Origin: an uncultured Clostridium sp.
Lineage (GTDB): Bacteria; Bacillota; Clostridia; Oscillospirales; Butyricicoccaceae
Assembly (NCBI GenBank): GCA_947427035.1
Contig: CANEGK010000017.1
Span: forward strand, 1 to 45,903
Length of the DNA stretch: 45,903 nt
Reading direction: 5' to 3'
Below are positions 1 to 7,406 of this stretch, in pieces; the stretch's first letter is position 1, and every line of letters starts with the position of its first letter. The position numbers and the translations under genes are program-made. The notes below the pieces were generated by a model, which made no database searches, had not been told where the DNA came from, and worked only from the letters and a program-made list of their open reading frames with translations.

Positions 1-797
1 AGGTGGAGCATACCCATGAGCCGTTGGTCTCTCAAGAGGTCTGGGACGCCGTTCAAAGGCTGGACAATCATCCGTCAAAGGGGCGTTCCGGCAGCGATGG
101 GGTGATCTCCCTGTTTGCTGGTATCCTCTACTGTGCGGACTGCGGAGGCTCCATGCGGTATCAAAGGGATTACCGCAGCCGGAAGCGCCATACCGATGGA
201 CATTTTGGCGAGTTTCAAGCCTACACTTGTAATCGGTATATGAATGGCGGCAAGGCGGTTTGTACCTCACACTACATCAACTGCAAGGTGCTGACGAAAC
301 TGCTTTTACTGGACATCCACGCCAAGGCGATGCTGGCACAGAACAGTCCCGCTGCCCTCAAGGAGAAAATCCTGGCGCAGAAGAACGCCGCCACTATGGA
401 GCAAACAAAGGCGCTCCGGGCAACGCTGGCGGCGGTGGACAAGCGGCTGGCCGAACTGGAAAAGCTGGTGGTGTCGGTCTACGAGGACAAGGTGAAGGGC
501 GTCATGCCGGAGGCCCTGTGCGTCCAGTTGATGAACCGCTATGAGGACGAACGCCGGGACAAGCTGGAACAGCGGACGCAGTTCACCGCCCAGCTGGAGG
601 CCACGCAGGAGGACGAGCAGGCCACCGACGAATGGTTGGCCGTCATCCGCGATTATGCCCAGCTTGAGGAACTCGACCGCCCCACCCTCCTGCGGCTTGT
701 GAAGCGCATCGAGGTGGGCGAGAAGTACGAAATCACAGGGGAGACTCACCGGGACATCAAAATTTACTACAACTTTGTCGGCTATGTGGAACTCTGA
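1..797 (+). CDS. Large serine recombinase, C-terminal part (truncated by window edge)
   Basis: The reading frame is open at the left edge, so the catalytic resolvase domain lies outside the window. What remains is the DNA-binding half of a large serine recombinase of the kind that moves integrative elements. A recombinase zinc-ribbon segment comes first, with a CADC pair followed by two later cysteines (about residues 44-90). A long Lys/Glu/Gln-rich helical stretch follows (about 105-205), typical of the coiled-coil arm. The C-terminus ends in a DUF4368-like segment (RIEVGEKYEI...IKIYYNFVGYVEL). Such genes normally lie at the very end of their element, so the element should extend leftwards and its attachment site should lie close to the stop codon. 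The next gene is housekeeping and on the other strand, which fits an element boundary at about 800-910. The family call is firm; the element type is inferred. Confidence 0.88.
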   Translation, partial: VEHTHEPLVSQEVWDAVQRLDNHPSKGRSGSDGVISLFAGILYCADCGGSMRYQRDYRSRKRHTDGHFGEFQAYTCNRYMNGGKAVCTSHYINCKVLTKLLLLDIHAKAMLAQNSPAALKEKILAQKNAATMEQTKALRATLAAVDKRLAELEKLVVSVYEDKVKGVMPEALCVQLMNRYEDERRDKLEQRTQFTAQLEATQEDEQATDEWLAVIRDYAQLEELDRPTLLRLVKRIEVGEKYEITGETHRDIKIYYNFVGYVEL

Positions 798-910
798 AAT
801 CTATCTTTCTTTATGCGAGGTTATCTAAACCCAACTTCTCCCCCGTATGGGAGAACAAATCAAAAACTCTTTTGGTTCTTTTGTTCGAAAACAAAGGAAC
901 AAAAAACAAT

Positions 911-934
911 AAAGGGGGGACAGCGCCCCCCTTT
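911..934 (-). terminator. Rho-independent terminator after the prfA-to-ylzJ operon
   Basis: A perfect 9-bp stem (AAAGGGGGG at 911-919, CCCCCCTTT at 926-934) with a 6-nt loop lies 10 bases past the ylzJ stop. On the minus strand it is followed by ATTGTTTTTTG, a usable U-tract. Confidence 0.8.
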
Positions 935-943
935 ATCCCGTTT

Positions 944-1114
944 TTACAACGGCCGTAAATAAAACCACAAATCGGTGGCGTAAATGCGCGAAAGCGCGTC
1001 AACGCCGAATCCGTCTCCCCGATATTCCCGAATGATCTCGCCGTCCTGCACATAGCGCGGAACGGAAATTTCCGTGGGGAAAATATCGTCATAGGGCACA
1101 ATCGAATGAATCAC
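944..1114 (-). CDS. ylzJ: YlzJ-like small protein
   Basis: This is a 56-residue protein starting at GTG 1114 (VIHSIVPYDDIFP...) and ending in WFYLRPL. It matches the YlzJ-like family, short proteins of unknown function encoded directly after tepA in Bacillus and many Clostridia. The start is supported by a GGGGGAGG ribosome-binding site 5 bases upstream and by a 4-base GTGA overlap with the tepA stop, which implies translational coupling. A longer frame extends upstream to 1207 but only runs through tepA codons in another phase. No catalytic motif or membrane segment is visible. The annotation rests on the sequence start and on synteny. Confidence 0.8.
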   Translation of the reverse strand: MIHSIVPYDDIFPTEISVPRYVQDGEIIREYRGDGFGVDALSRIYATDLWFYLRPL

Positions 1115-1833
1115 ACCGTTTCCTCCCCCGTTTGGGGCGCCTTCGCGTCCCGAATCATTGTGTGAAGGCACGAGAGCGCGTCGTGCAGGCTGCCCAGCGC
1201 GTCGCAAAGACCGAGCTCGACGGCGTCCTTTCCGTATACAACGCTGCCGACGTCATTGGTCAGCTCGCCCGTCCGCAGCATAAGCTCGCGAAAGACGTCG
1301 GGCTTGATCTTTGAGTTGCCACAGACGAAATTGACAATCCGTTCCTGGATTTTTTCAAAATACGTCATGGTCTGCGGCACGCCGATGACGGTGCCGCTCA
1401 GGCGCACCGGGTGGATGGTCATGGACGCTGTCGGCGCGATGAAGCACTTTTTTGCCGAAACGGCCAGCGGCACGCCGATGGAGTGCCCCCCGCCCAGCAC
1501 CAGTGAAACGGTCGGTTTTTGCATACCGGCGATAAGCTCTGCGATGGCAAGGCCGGCTTCCACATCGCCGCCCACCGTGTTGAGTAAAATGAGCAGCCCG
1601 TCGATGTCGGGCGCTTCCTCTATCGCGGCGAGCTGCGGCATGACATGCTCGTATTTTGTCGTTTTATTCTGCGGCGGAAGGACCTGATGCCCCTCGATCT
1701 GCCCGACAATAGTCAGGCAGTGAATGCTGGAGCGCGCCGACTCCACAGTGACGGAGCCGGTTTTTTCAATCTCTTCGGCGCGGTTTAAGGCTTCATTCAA
1801 CTCGTCGTTTTTGTCCTGCTGATCCTTTTGCAC
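1111..1833 (-). CDS. tepA: ClpP-like serine peptidase TepA
   Basis: A member of the ClpP/crotonase-fold peptidase group called TepA (translocation-enhancing protein) in Bacillus; its exact role is unsettled. Family marks are the GLLILLNTVGGDVEAG segment, the nucleophile motif GGHSIGVP (serine at about residue 118 from the GTG start) and the histidine in MTIHPVR (about 141), arranged as in ClpP. The N-terminus is Asp/Glu/Lys-rich and has no signal peptide. I choose GTG 1833 (VQKDQQDKND) because GGGGGTG lies a few bases upstream. An ATG at 1851 in the same frame lies inside a hairpin, and a further upstream extension to 1911 overlaps the preceding gene. The gene follows the sua5-coaE fusion by 53 bases and overlaps ylzJ by 4 bases. 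Confidence 0.88.
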   Translation of the reverse strand: MQKDQQDKNDELNEALNRAEEIEKTGSVTVESARSSIHCLTIVGQIEGHQVLPPQNKTTKYEHVMPQLAAIEEAPDIDGLLILLNTVGGDVEAGLAIAELIAGMQKPTVSLVLGGGHSIGVPLAVSAKKCFIAPTASMTIHPVRLSGTVIGVPQTMTYFEKIQERIVNFVCGNSKIKPDVFRELMLRTGELTNDVGSVVYGKDAVELGLCDALGSLHDALSCLHTMIRDAKAPQTGEETV

Positions 1834-1834
1834 G

Positions 1835-1868
1835 AAAACACCCCCGCGCATTATTGTGCGCGAGGGTG
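1835..1868 (-). promoter_or_regulatory. Hairpin between coaE fusion and tepA, covering the tepA ribosome-binding site
   Basis: A 12-bp stem (1839-1850 pairing with 1857-1868, one G-U pair, 6-nt loop) stands between the two genes. On the minus-strand RNA it is followed by UUUUC, so it could be a weak terminator or attenuator. The 3' arm contains the GGGGGUG that serves as the tepA ribosome-binding site, and the tepA GTG begins 6 bases after the stem. Folding would therefore hide the site. Confidence 0.55.
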
Positions 1869-1886
1869 ATTTGTTTATGCCGGCCG

Positions 1887-3506
1887 TTATTTTCCATATT
1901 TTTGAATACAAATCCGCACTTTTTTCAAAAAATCATCGCGGGAGCCGTCATTTTGCAGCACCGCGTCGCAGCGCTGCCGGTAAAAATCATCGTCCGGCTG
2001 GGCGCGCAGACGCTCGAGCGCCCGCTCGGGCGAAAGCCCGTCGCGCAGGGCGATGCGCTGCACCGATTGTTCAAGGGGGGCGAGGACGGCGCAGGTGGCC
2101 GTACAGGCGCGGTCGATCCCGCTTTCAAAGAGCAGGGGCACGTCGAGCAGCACGCCGGGAACCGCTTCCACCTCAAGGCGTACAATGCGCCGCTCGATTT
2201 CGCGCACGACAAAGGGGTGGGTGATGGCGTTCAGGTCGAGCCGCGCCTGTTCATCGTGGAACACGCGGGCGGCCAGAGCCCTGCGGTCAACGCCCGCTTT
2301 ATTCGTCTCGTCGGGGAACCGACAGCGCAGCGCGGCCAGCAGCTCGCCGCACTGTGACAAAAGTTCGGCGTAGACGCGATCGGCGTCGACGACGCCAAAG
2401 CCCAGAGCGGCCGCCTCTTCAGCCAGCAGGCTTTTTCCGCAGCCCGAGCGCCCGGTGACGCCGAGCACAGGCCCGCCCACCGTTTCGCAGTGGAAGCCGG
2501 CCGCTTTGTGCAGGCGGTTGCGCACCGCCGCGCCTTCTCCCCACGGGCGGCACCCCTGCGCCAGAATGCGCGTACAGGGCAGCGCGTCAAACGCGCGCAG
2601 CGCGGAAAAAAGCCGCCGTCCCTGTTCGGCAATGCTGCCGCTCGGGCCGTAACACACAATATTTTCACAGCCGGCAAAGACATCGCGGCAGTCGTCAAAG
2701 CACAAAACGCCGTCGCCCGGCTGTAAACGCGCGCGGATGCGCGCCGCCGTGCGCGCAGGTGCGCCGTCAAAGACAGTGACCGGGGCGCACGGCGCGTAAT
2801 GGCGGTATTTCATGCCGGGGGCGCGCGGGCGTTCGCCGGCCGAAACGGCGCGGGTGACGGCTTCGTCCACCTCGGTTTGGCCCAGCGCAGCCTCGATCAT
2901 CTCGAGCGTCACAGCGCCGGGGCGAAGAATGCGCGGATGCTCGCCCGTCAAATCAACGACGGTCGATTCGACGCCGACCCGGCAGGCCCCGCCCTCCAGC
3001 ACGGCGTCGATCTTGCCGTCCATATCCTGCAAAACGTCCTCCGCCGTGGTGGGCGACGGGCGGCCCGACGCGTTGGCCGACGGCGCGGCCAGCGGCACGC
3101 CGGCCGCTTCAATGCAGCGCAGCGCCAGCGGATGCTCTGGCATCCGCACTCCCACCGTGTCAAGCCCGGCGCTGACGCAGCCGGGCACGGCGGCCGTCTT
3201 GGGCAATACCATGGTCAGCGGCCCGGGCCAGAAGGCGCGGGCCAGCACAAGCGCACGCTCGGGCACTTCGGCCCACAAAAGGGGCAGCTGCGAAAGCGCG
3301 CTGATGTGAACGATGAGCGGATTGTCCGACGGGCGGCCCTTGGCCGCAAAAATGCGCGCCACCGCGCCCTCGTCGAGCGCCGAGGCGGCCAGCCCGTAAA
3401 CCGTTTCGGTGGGGATCGCGACAACGCCGCCCGAGCGCAGGATTTCCCCGGCCTGGGCGGCGCCCTGTTCAGTGGGTTGCAGACGCTGCGTTTTCACGCG
3501 CTTCAC
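1887..3506 (-). CDS. Fusion of threonylcarbamoyl-AMP synthase (Sua5/YrdC) and dephospho-CoA kinase (CoaE)
   Basis: One uninterrupted 539-residue frame carries two enzymes. Residues 1-205 are a YrdC/Sua5 domain that makes threonylcarbamoyl-AMP for tRNA t6A synthesis: TETVYGLAASA, AAKGRPSDNPL, APSANASGRPSPT and the VESTVVDL stretch are all present. The Sua5 hinge APGMKYRHYAP is at about 228-240 and a Sua5 C-terminal domain runs to about 340. Residues 347-539 are a CoaE kinase for the last step of CoA synthesis: P-loop GRSGCGKS (about 353-360), the DADR motif, ITHPFVV and LLDVPLLFESG. Both halves look complete. The start is GTG 3506, overlapping the ppa stop by 4 bases (GTGA), which implies coupling. 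The two activities are normally separate proteins and have no obvious metabolic link. Confidence 0.92.
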   Translation of the reverse strand: MKRVKTQRLQPTEQGAAQAGEILRSGGVVAIPTETVYGLAASALDEGAVARIFAAKGRPSDNPLIVHISALSQLPLLWAEVPERALVLARAFWPGPLTMVLPKTAAVPGCVSAGLDTVGVRMPEHPLALRCIEAAGVPLAAPSANASGRPSPTTAEDVLQDMDGKIDAVLEGGACRVGVESTVVDLTGEHPRILRPGAVTLEMIEAALGQTEVDEAVTRAVSAGERPRAPGMKYRHYAPCAPVTVFDGAPARTAARIRARLQPGDGVLCFDDCRDVFAGCENIVCYGPSGSIAEQGRRLFSALRAFDALPCTRILAQGCRPWGEGAAVRNRLHKAAGFHCETVGGPVLGVTGRSGCGKSLLAEEAAALGFGVVDADRVYAELLSQCGELLAALRCRFPDETNKAGVDRRALAARVFHDEQARLDLNAITHPFVVREIERRIVRLEVEAVPGVLLDVPLLFESGIDRACTATCAVLAPLEQSVQRIALRDGLSPERALERLRAQPDDDFYRQRCDAVLQNDGSRDDFLKKVRICIQKYGK

Positions 3507-4042
3507 CGCATTTTACCGCAATAGTGGCGCTCGTAAGTGCGGATGGACTGCGCCACGATCTCGGCGGCCTCTTCGCGCCCCATGACGTCGGTGGGGGCGG
3601 TTTCCTTATGCTCCAGGCTTTTGTACACTTCAAAGAAATTGATGATTTCGTTTGAAATGTGCGGCGGCAGCTGGGTGATGTCCTGATAAAAATTCCAGGT
3701 GGGGTCGCCGACCGGAATGGCGATGATCTTGTCGTCCAGCGCGCCGCCGTCGGTCATGCGCACGGCGCCGATGGGGTAGCACTCCACCATGATCATGGGG
3801 TCGAGGGTCTCCGAGCACAGCACAAGCACGTCCATCGGGTCCTGATCATCGGCATAGGTGCGGGGAATAAAGCCGTAATTGGCCGGGTAATGGGTCGATG
3901 TGTACAAAATGCGATCGAGGCGGAGAATGCCGGTCTTTTTGTCAAGCTCATACTTCTTTTTGCTGCCGGCCGATATTTCGATAACGGCCATAAATTTCTG
4001 CGGCGTGATAAACGCCGGGTCCACGTCATGCCATACATTCAT
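3503..4042 (-). CDS. ppa: Inorganic pyrophosphatase, family I
   Basis: Hydrolyses pyrophosphate to phosphate in the cytoplasm and pulls biosynthetic reactions forward. The 179-residue protein has the family I signature DDQDPMDVLVL, with the aspartates that hold the catalytic metals, plus the HYPANYGFIPRTY segment and the AIPVGDPTWNFY region. The start is ATG 4042 (MNVWHDVDPAF) with AAAGGGAG 10 bases upstream; an in-frame ATG at 4084 would add residues unlike the family. It follows prfA by 49 bases and overlaps the Sua5-CoaE start by 4 bases. The threonylcarbamoyl-AMP synthase reaction releases pyrophosphate, so the coupling to the downstream gene makes sense, although that link is inference. 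Confidence 0.95.
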   Translation of the reverse strand: MNVWHDVDPAFITPQKFMAVIEISAGSKKKYELDKKTGILRLDRILYTSTHYPANYGFIPRTYADDQDPMDVLVLCSETLDPMIMVECYPIGAVRMTDGGALDDKIIAIPVGDPTWNFYQDITQLPPHISNEIINFFEVYKSLEHKETAPTDVMGREEAAEIVAQSIRTYERHYCGKMR

Positions 4043-4091
4043 CCCGATTGACTCCCTTTCTGTGTAAATGGGGCTGTGCCCCAAATGCCCT

Positions 4092-5162
4092 TTACTGCCC
4101 CTGCGAGCCGCGCAGCCGCTCGGCCTGATCGGCCGCTGTCAGTGCGTCGATAATCTCGTCGAGGTCGCCGTTGACGACCTGCTCCAGCCGGTGCAGCGTC
4201 AGGCCGATGCGGTGATCGGTGACCCTGCCCTGCGGGTAATTATAGGTGCGGATGCGCTCCGAACGGTCGCCCGAACCGACCTGTGCGCGGCGTTCGCCGG
4301 CGCGCTCGGCATCCTGCGCTTCGCGCTGGGCCTCATACAGGCGCGAGCGCAGAATTTTCATGGCGCGTTCACGATTTTTGTGCTGCGAGCGCTCGTCCTG
4401 GCACTCAACAACGACGCCGGTGGGAATGTGGGTAATGCGGATGGCCGACTCCGTCTTGTTGACGTGCTGGCCGCCCGCGCCGCCCGAACGGTAGGTATCT
4501 ATCTGCAAATCGGCGGGATTGATGTCGATTTCGACCTCTTCGGCTTCGGGCAGCACGGCCACCGTCACGGCCGAGGTGTGAATGCGCCCGCCGCTCTCCG
4601 TCTCGGGCACGCGCTGCACGCGGTGCGCGCCGCTTTCAAACTTGAAGCGCGACCAGGCTCCCTTGCCCTCGACAAGAAAGCTGATTTCCTTATAGCCGCC
4701 CAGCTCGGTTTCCGTGGCGTTCATGACCTCGATGGAAAAGCGCCGCCGCTCGGCGTACATGGAGTACATGCGGAACAAAACGGCGGCGAAGAGCGCCGCT
4801 TCTTCCCCGCCGACGCCGCCGCGGATTTCGACGATGACGTTCTTGTCGTCGTCGCGGTCGCGGGGCAGCAAAAGGATTTTGATGTCCTCCTCCAGCCTGT
4901 CCATACGGTTCTTGGCGTCCTCGGCCTCGGCCGCGCCCATAGCGCGCATTTCCGGGTCGGAATCATGCGCCAGCTCGCGCGCCGTCTCCAGGTCGTCGCG
5001 CGCGCCCTTCCACGCGCGGAACGCCTCGACAACCGGGGTCAGTTCCTTTTGTTCGCGCAGCAGCTCGGCCGCGCGCTTGGGGTCTTCATACAAATCGCTG
5101 CTCTGCAAAAGCCGCTCGATTTCGAGCAGCCGCTGCTCGACAGCCGCCAGTTTTTCAAACAT
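4092..5162 (-). CDS. prfA: Peptide chain release factor 1
   Basis: RF1 ends translation at UAA and UAG by triggering peptidyl-tRNA hydrolysis on the ribosome. The 356-residue length is normal. The catalytic GGQ is present in [17 protein letters not shown] (about residues 228-245), and the stop-codon recognition tripeptide of the PxT type is present as PET in [14 protein letters not shown], placing it in RF1 rather than RF2 (SPF). The N-terminal helical domain is Glu/Arg-rich as usual. It is the first gene of an operon that continues into ppa and the Sua5-CoaE fusion, with a near-consensus promoter upstream. In many Firmicutes prfA is near prmC and a Sua5 gene, so the neighbourhood is partly conserved. 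Confidence 0.96.
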   Translation of the reverse strand: MFEKLAAVEQRLLEIERLLQSSDLYEDPKRAAELLREQKELTPVVEAFRAWKGARDDLETARELAHDSDPEMRAMGAAEAEDAKNRMDRLEEDIKILLLPRDRDDDKNVIVEIRGGVGGEEAALFAAVLFRMYSMYAERRRFSIEVMNATETELGGYKEISFLVEGKGAWSRFKFESGAHRVQRVPETESGGRIHTSAVTVAVLPEAEEVEIDINPADLQIDTYRSGGAGGQHVNKTESAIRITHIPTGVVVECQDERSQHKNRERAMKILRSRLYEAQREAQDAERAGERRAQVGSGDRSERIRTYNYPQGRVTDHRIGLTLHRLEQVVNGDLDEIIDALTAADQAERLRGSQGQ

Positions 5163-5202
5163 GCTCAGCCGCCTATCGTGTTTTTGATTTTTTTACCAAG
5201 TT

Positions 5203-5231
5203 ATTATATGCCATAAACGCCCGATTTTCAA
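5203..5231 (-). promoter_or_regulatory. Sigma-A type promoter for prfA operon
   Basis: On the minus strand TTGAAA (5226-5231), a 17-base spacer and TATAAT (5203-5208) lie 41 bases before the prfA start. This is one of the closest matches to consensus in the window. Confidence 0.8.
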
Positions 5232-5272
5232 GGCTTTGGAGATTTTTCCGCCCGTTTTATGTGTGAAACCGC

Positions 5273-6073
5273 TCACCGCCGCGGCGCGCCGCCCTGCGCG
5301 TCCCAGATTTCACGGGCAATCTGGCCGATGAGTACATTGAGCCTGCCCTCGCTGCCCGGCTCCAGCCGCCAGTTACAGAAGCAGACGATACAGGGCTTTT
5401 TCGCCATCAGAATCCCGACGTCATGGGAAACGGTGTCGTCCTCGCCCGTTTTGTGGGCGGCCAGACCCTCGCCGGGCAGCAAAAGGGGGATTTTATTGGT
5501 GCACTGCTGCGCCAGCAGCATGTCCATCATGGTGTCTGACGCCGCCGGGCTGACCAGTTCACGGCGGTAAATGAGCTCCAGCAGCCGGGCGCTGCCGGCG
5601 GCTGTAATGGTGTTGGAAAGCCCGCGGAATTCCGGCCGAACGTCAAACAGCTTGCGCTGAAGCTTCATTCCATCCAGACCGAGGGCCCGGCTGTTGGCCT
5701 GAATTTTTTCGCGGCCCAGCAAATCGATGAGCATATTGGTGGCCATATTGTCGGAAACGGTGATCATCAGCCAGCATAAATCGAGGGGCGTGACCGTCAT
5801 CCCGCTGTGCATGAAGGTCAGCACGCCGCAGATGGGCACCCGGTCGGCGTCCCTGATTTCGATAAGCCGGCCGCCGTCCAGTTCTCCTGCTTCCAGCTGC
5901 CGGAAAAGCTCGGCCATCACGGTAAGCTTAATGACGCTGGCAGCCGTCATGGGCTCCGCTTCGCGAAAGGAAAAGACGCCGCCGCTTTCAAGATCCTTAT
6001 AGTAAAACGAGGTGCGGCCGGGAAAGTCGCCCAGCCGCTGTACGATGCTTTTTTTCAGAGCTTCTGACAGCAT
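5273..6073 (-). CDS. Class A beta-lactamase-like serine hydrolase, no signal peptide
   Basis: The 266-residue protein has the three signatures of penicillin-binding serine hydrolases: SVIK (S46-K49), SDN (107-109) and KTG (208-210). An RPEFRGLSN stretch (about 146-154) sits where class A enzymes have the omega loop glutamate. The start ATG 6073 has AAGGAGAG upstream; an in-frame extension to 6199 runs into the upstream terminator and lacks support. There is no signal peptide or lipobox, so it would stay in the cytoplasm, which is unusual for a beta-lactamase and suggests a peptidase or esterase role on a small substrate. It is a single gene between the prfA promoter and the alcohol dehydrogenase terminator. 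The family is clear; the substrate is not. Confidence 0.85.
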   Translation of the reverse strand: MLSEALKKSIVQRLGDFPGRTSFYYKDLESGGVFSFREAEPMTAASVIKLTVMAELFRQLEAGELDGGRLIEIRDADRVPICGVLTFMHSGMTVTPLDLCWLMITVSDNMATNMLIDLLGREKIQANSRALGLDGMKLQRKLFDVRPEFRGLSNTITAAGSARLLELIYRRELVSPAASDTMMDMLLAQQCTNKIPLLLPGEGLAAHKTGEDDTVSHDVGILMAKKPCIVCFCNWRLEPGSEGRLNVLIGQIAREIWDAQGGAPRR

Positions 6074-6166
6074 GGATCTGCTCTCCTTTTCGAACATAAA
6101 ATGGGCAAAGGCCCGACGCTTTGATGCGGTTTTACTGTAACCCGGCGGCGCTGTGCCGTCAAGGAA

Positions 6167-6192
6167 AAAGGCCGCCCCATAGGGCGGCCTTT
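6167..6192 (-). terminator. Rho-independent terminator after the alcohol dehydrogenase
   Basis: A perfect 11-bp stem (AAAGGCCGCCC, 6167-6177; GGGCGGCCTTT, 6182-6192) with a 4-nt loop. On the minus strand the stem ends in TTT and continues with TTCC, giving a U-tract. Confidence 0.82.
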
Positions 6193-6232
6193 CAGGCACA
6201 GCAAACGGACATTCGCTGCCGCGGGCAGCCGG

Positions 6233-7291
6233 TCAGTCCAGAATGACCAGGGGCTTAATCAAATCGCGCGGCTTATCCTTCATCAGCATCAAAGCGGGCT
6301 CAACGCTCTCCAGGCCGTGGAAGGTATGGGTGATCATCTTTTCGGGATGGATGCGGCCGGTCTGTACCAGGCGGGCCAGCTTTTCCGAACGCAGGCGGCC
6401 GCCGGGCATCAGGCCGCCCAGAATCTGCTTGTGGCCCATGCCGCAGCCCCATTCCACACGGGGGATTTTGACATAATCGCCTTCGCCCAGGTAGTTGACG
6501 TTGCCGATTTTGCCGCCCGGCTTGAGCATCCGGATGGCCTGGTCAAAGGTGTCGTTGTCGCCGCCGGCCACGATGATGCGATCGACGCCGCGGCCGTGGG
6601 TTTTCTCCATAATCTGCTCGACAATGTCGCCTTCGCGGTAATTGACGATTTCGGTCGCGCCGAACTCCAGCGCCAAGTCGGCGCAGATTTTGCGGGAACC
6701 GACCGCGTAAATGTTGGCGGCGCCGCGCAGAGCGGCGGCAGCCACGCCCATCAGGCCGACAGGGCCGATGCCGATGACCGCCACGTTGTCGCCAAACTGA
6801 ATGTCCGCCAGCTCGGCGCCGTGGAAGCCGGTGGGCACCATGTCGCTGATCATGCAGGCGGCGCCCAGATCCATGCCTTCGGGCAGAAGGGCCAGGTTGC
6901 CGTCGGCGTCATTGACATGAAAGTATTCCCCAAACACGCCGTCCTTGAAGTTGGAAAACTTCCAGCCGGCGAGCATTCCGTTGGAATGCATGGCGTAATT
7001 TTCCTGTGCGGCCAGAGAGTTCCAGTCGGGGGTGATGGCAGAAACCAAAACCTTGTCGCCCGGCTTGAAATCTTTGACGAGCGCGCCGACCTCGACCACT
7101 TCGCCCACGGCTTCGTGCCCCAGAATCATCTCGTGCCGGTCGCCGATAGCGCCGGCCCAGACCGTATGTACGTCAGAGGTGCAGGGCGCCAGCGCCAGCG
7201 GACGGCAGATGGCGTCCAGCGGGCCGCAGGCCGGCCGATCCTTTGTGACCCAGCCGGTCTGACCGATTTTCATCATGGCGAAACCTTTCAT
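6233..7291 (-). CDS. Zinc-dependent NADP(H) secondary alcohol dehydrogenase
   Basis: The 352-residue protein follows the Thermoanaerobacter brockii/Clostridium beijerinckii secondary alcohol dehydrogenase pattern over its full length. It would interconvert secondary alcohols and ketones with NADP(H). The catalytic zinc ligands are in the expected places: C37, H59-E60 and D150. The nucleotide site has GIGPVGLMG and the GSR triad at 198-200 that in this family selects NADP. The C-terminus ends in MLMKDKPRDLIKPLVILD as in the type enzymes. ATG 7291 (MKGFAMMKIG) has GAAAGGAC upstream and gives exactly the family length; the upstream in-frame extension is promoter DNA. It is monocistronic, with its own promoter, operator-like repeat and terminator, which suggests inducible control. 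Confidence 0.94.
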   Translation of the reverse strand: MKGFAMMKIGQTGWVTKDRPACGPLDAICRPLALAPCTSDVHTVWAGAIGDRHEMILGHEAVGEVVEVGALVKDFKPGDKVLVSAITPDWNSLAAQENYAMHSNGMLAGWKFSNFKDGVFGEYFHVNDADGNLALLPEGMDLGAACMISDMVPTGFHGAELADIQFGDNVAVIGIGPVGLMGVAAAALRGAANIYAVGSRKICADLALEFGATEIVNYREGDIVEQIMEKTHGRGVDRIIVAGGDNDTFDQAIRMLKPGGKIGNVNYLGEGDYVKIPRVEWGCGMGHKQILGGLMPGGRLRSEKLARLVQTGRIHPEKMITHTFHGLESVEPALMLMKDKPRDLIKPLVILD

Positions 7292-7320
7292 GTGAATCAG
7301 TCCTTTCTCAAATTGGCTTA

Positions 7321-7380
7321 TCGTTACAAATATAACGATATCGATGTATCTATTATAGCGCACCACATAGAGAAATGCAA
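7321..7380 (-). promoter_or_regulatory. Alcohol dehydrogenase promoter with inverted-repeat operator
   Basis: On the minus strand TATAAT (7352-7357) has a weaker TTGCAT (7375-7380) 17 bases upstream. Just downstream of the -10, over the expected start of transcription, lies the inverted repeat TCGTTA-N6-TAACGA (7321-7338). Its position is that of a repressor operator. Confidence 0.68.
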
Positions 7381-7406
7381 CCCATTTTCTTCCTGTTATA
7401 AAAAAT

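Noticed and set aside
811..1101. 96-codon minus-strand frame near the recombinase end
   Set aside because: It overlaps the YlzJ-like gene and its terminator in another frame and has no family resemblance.
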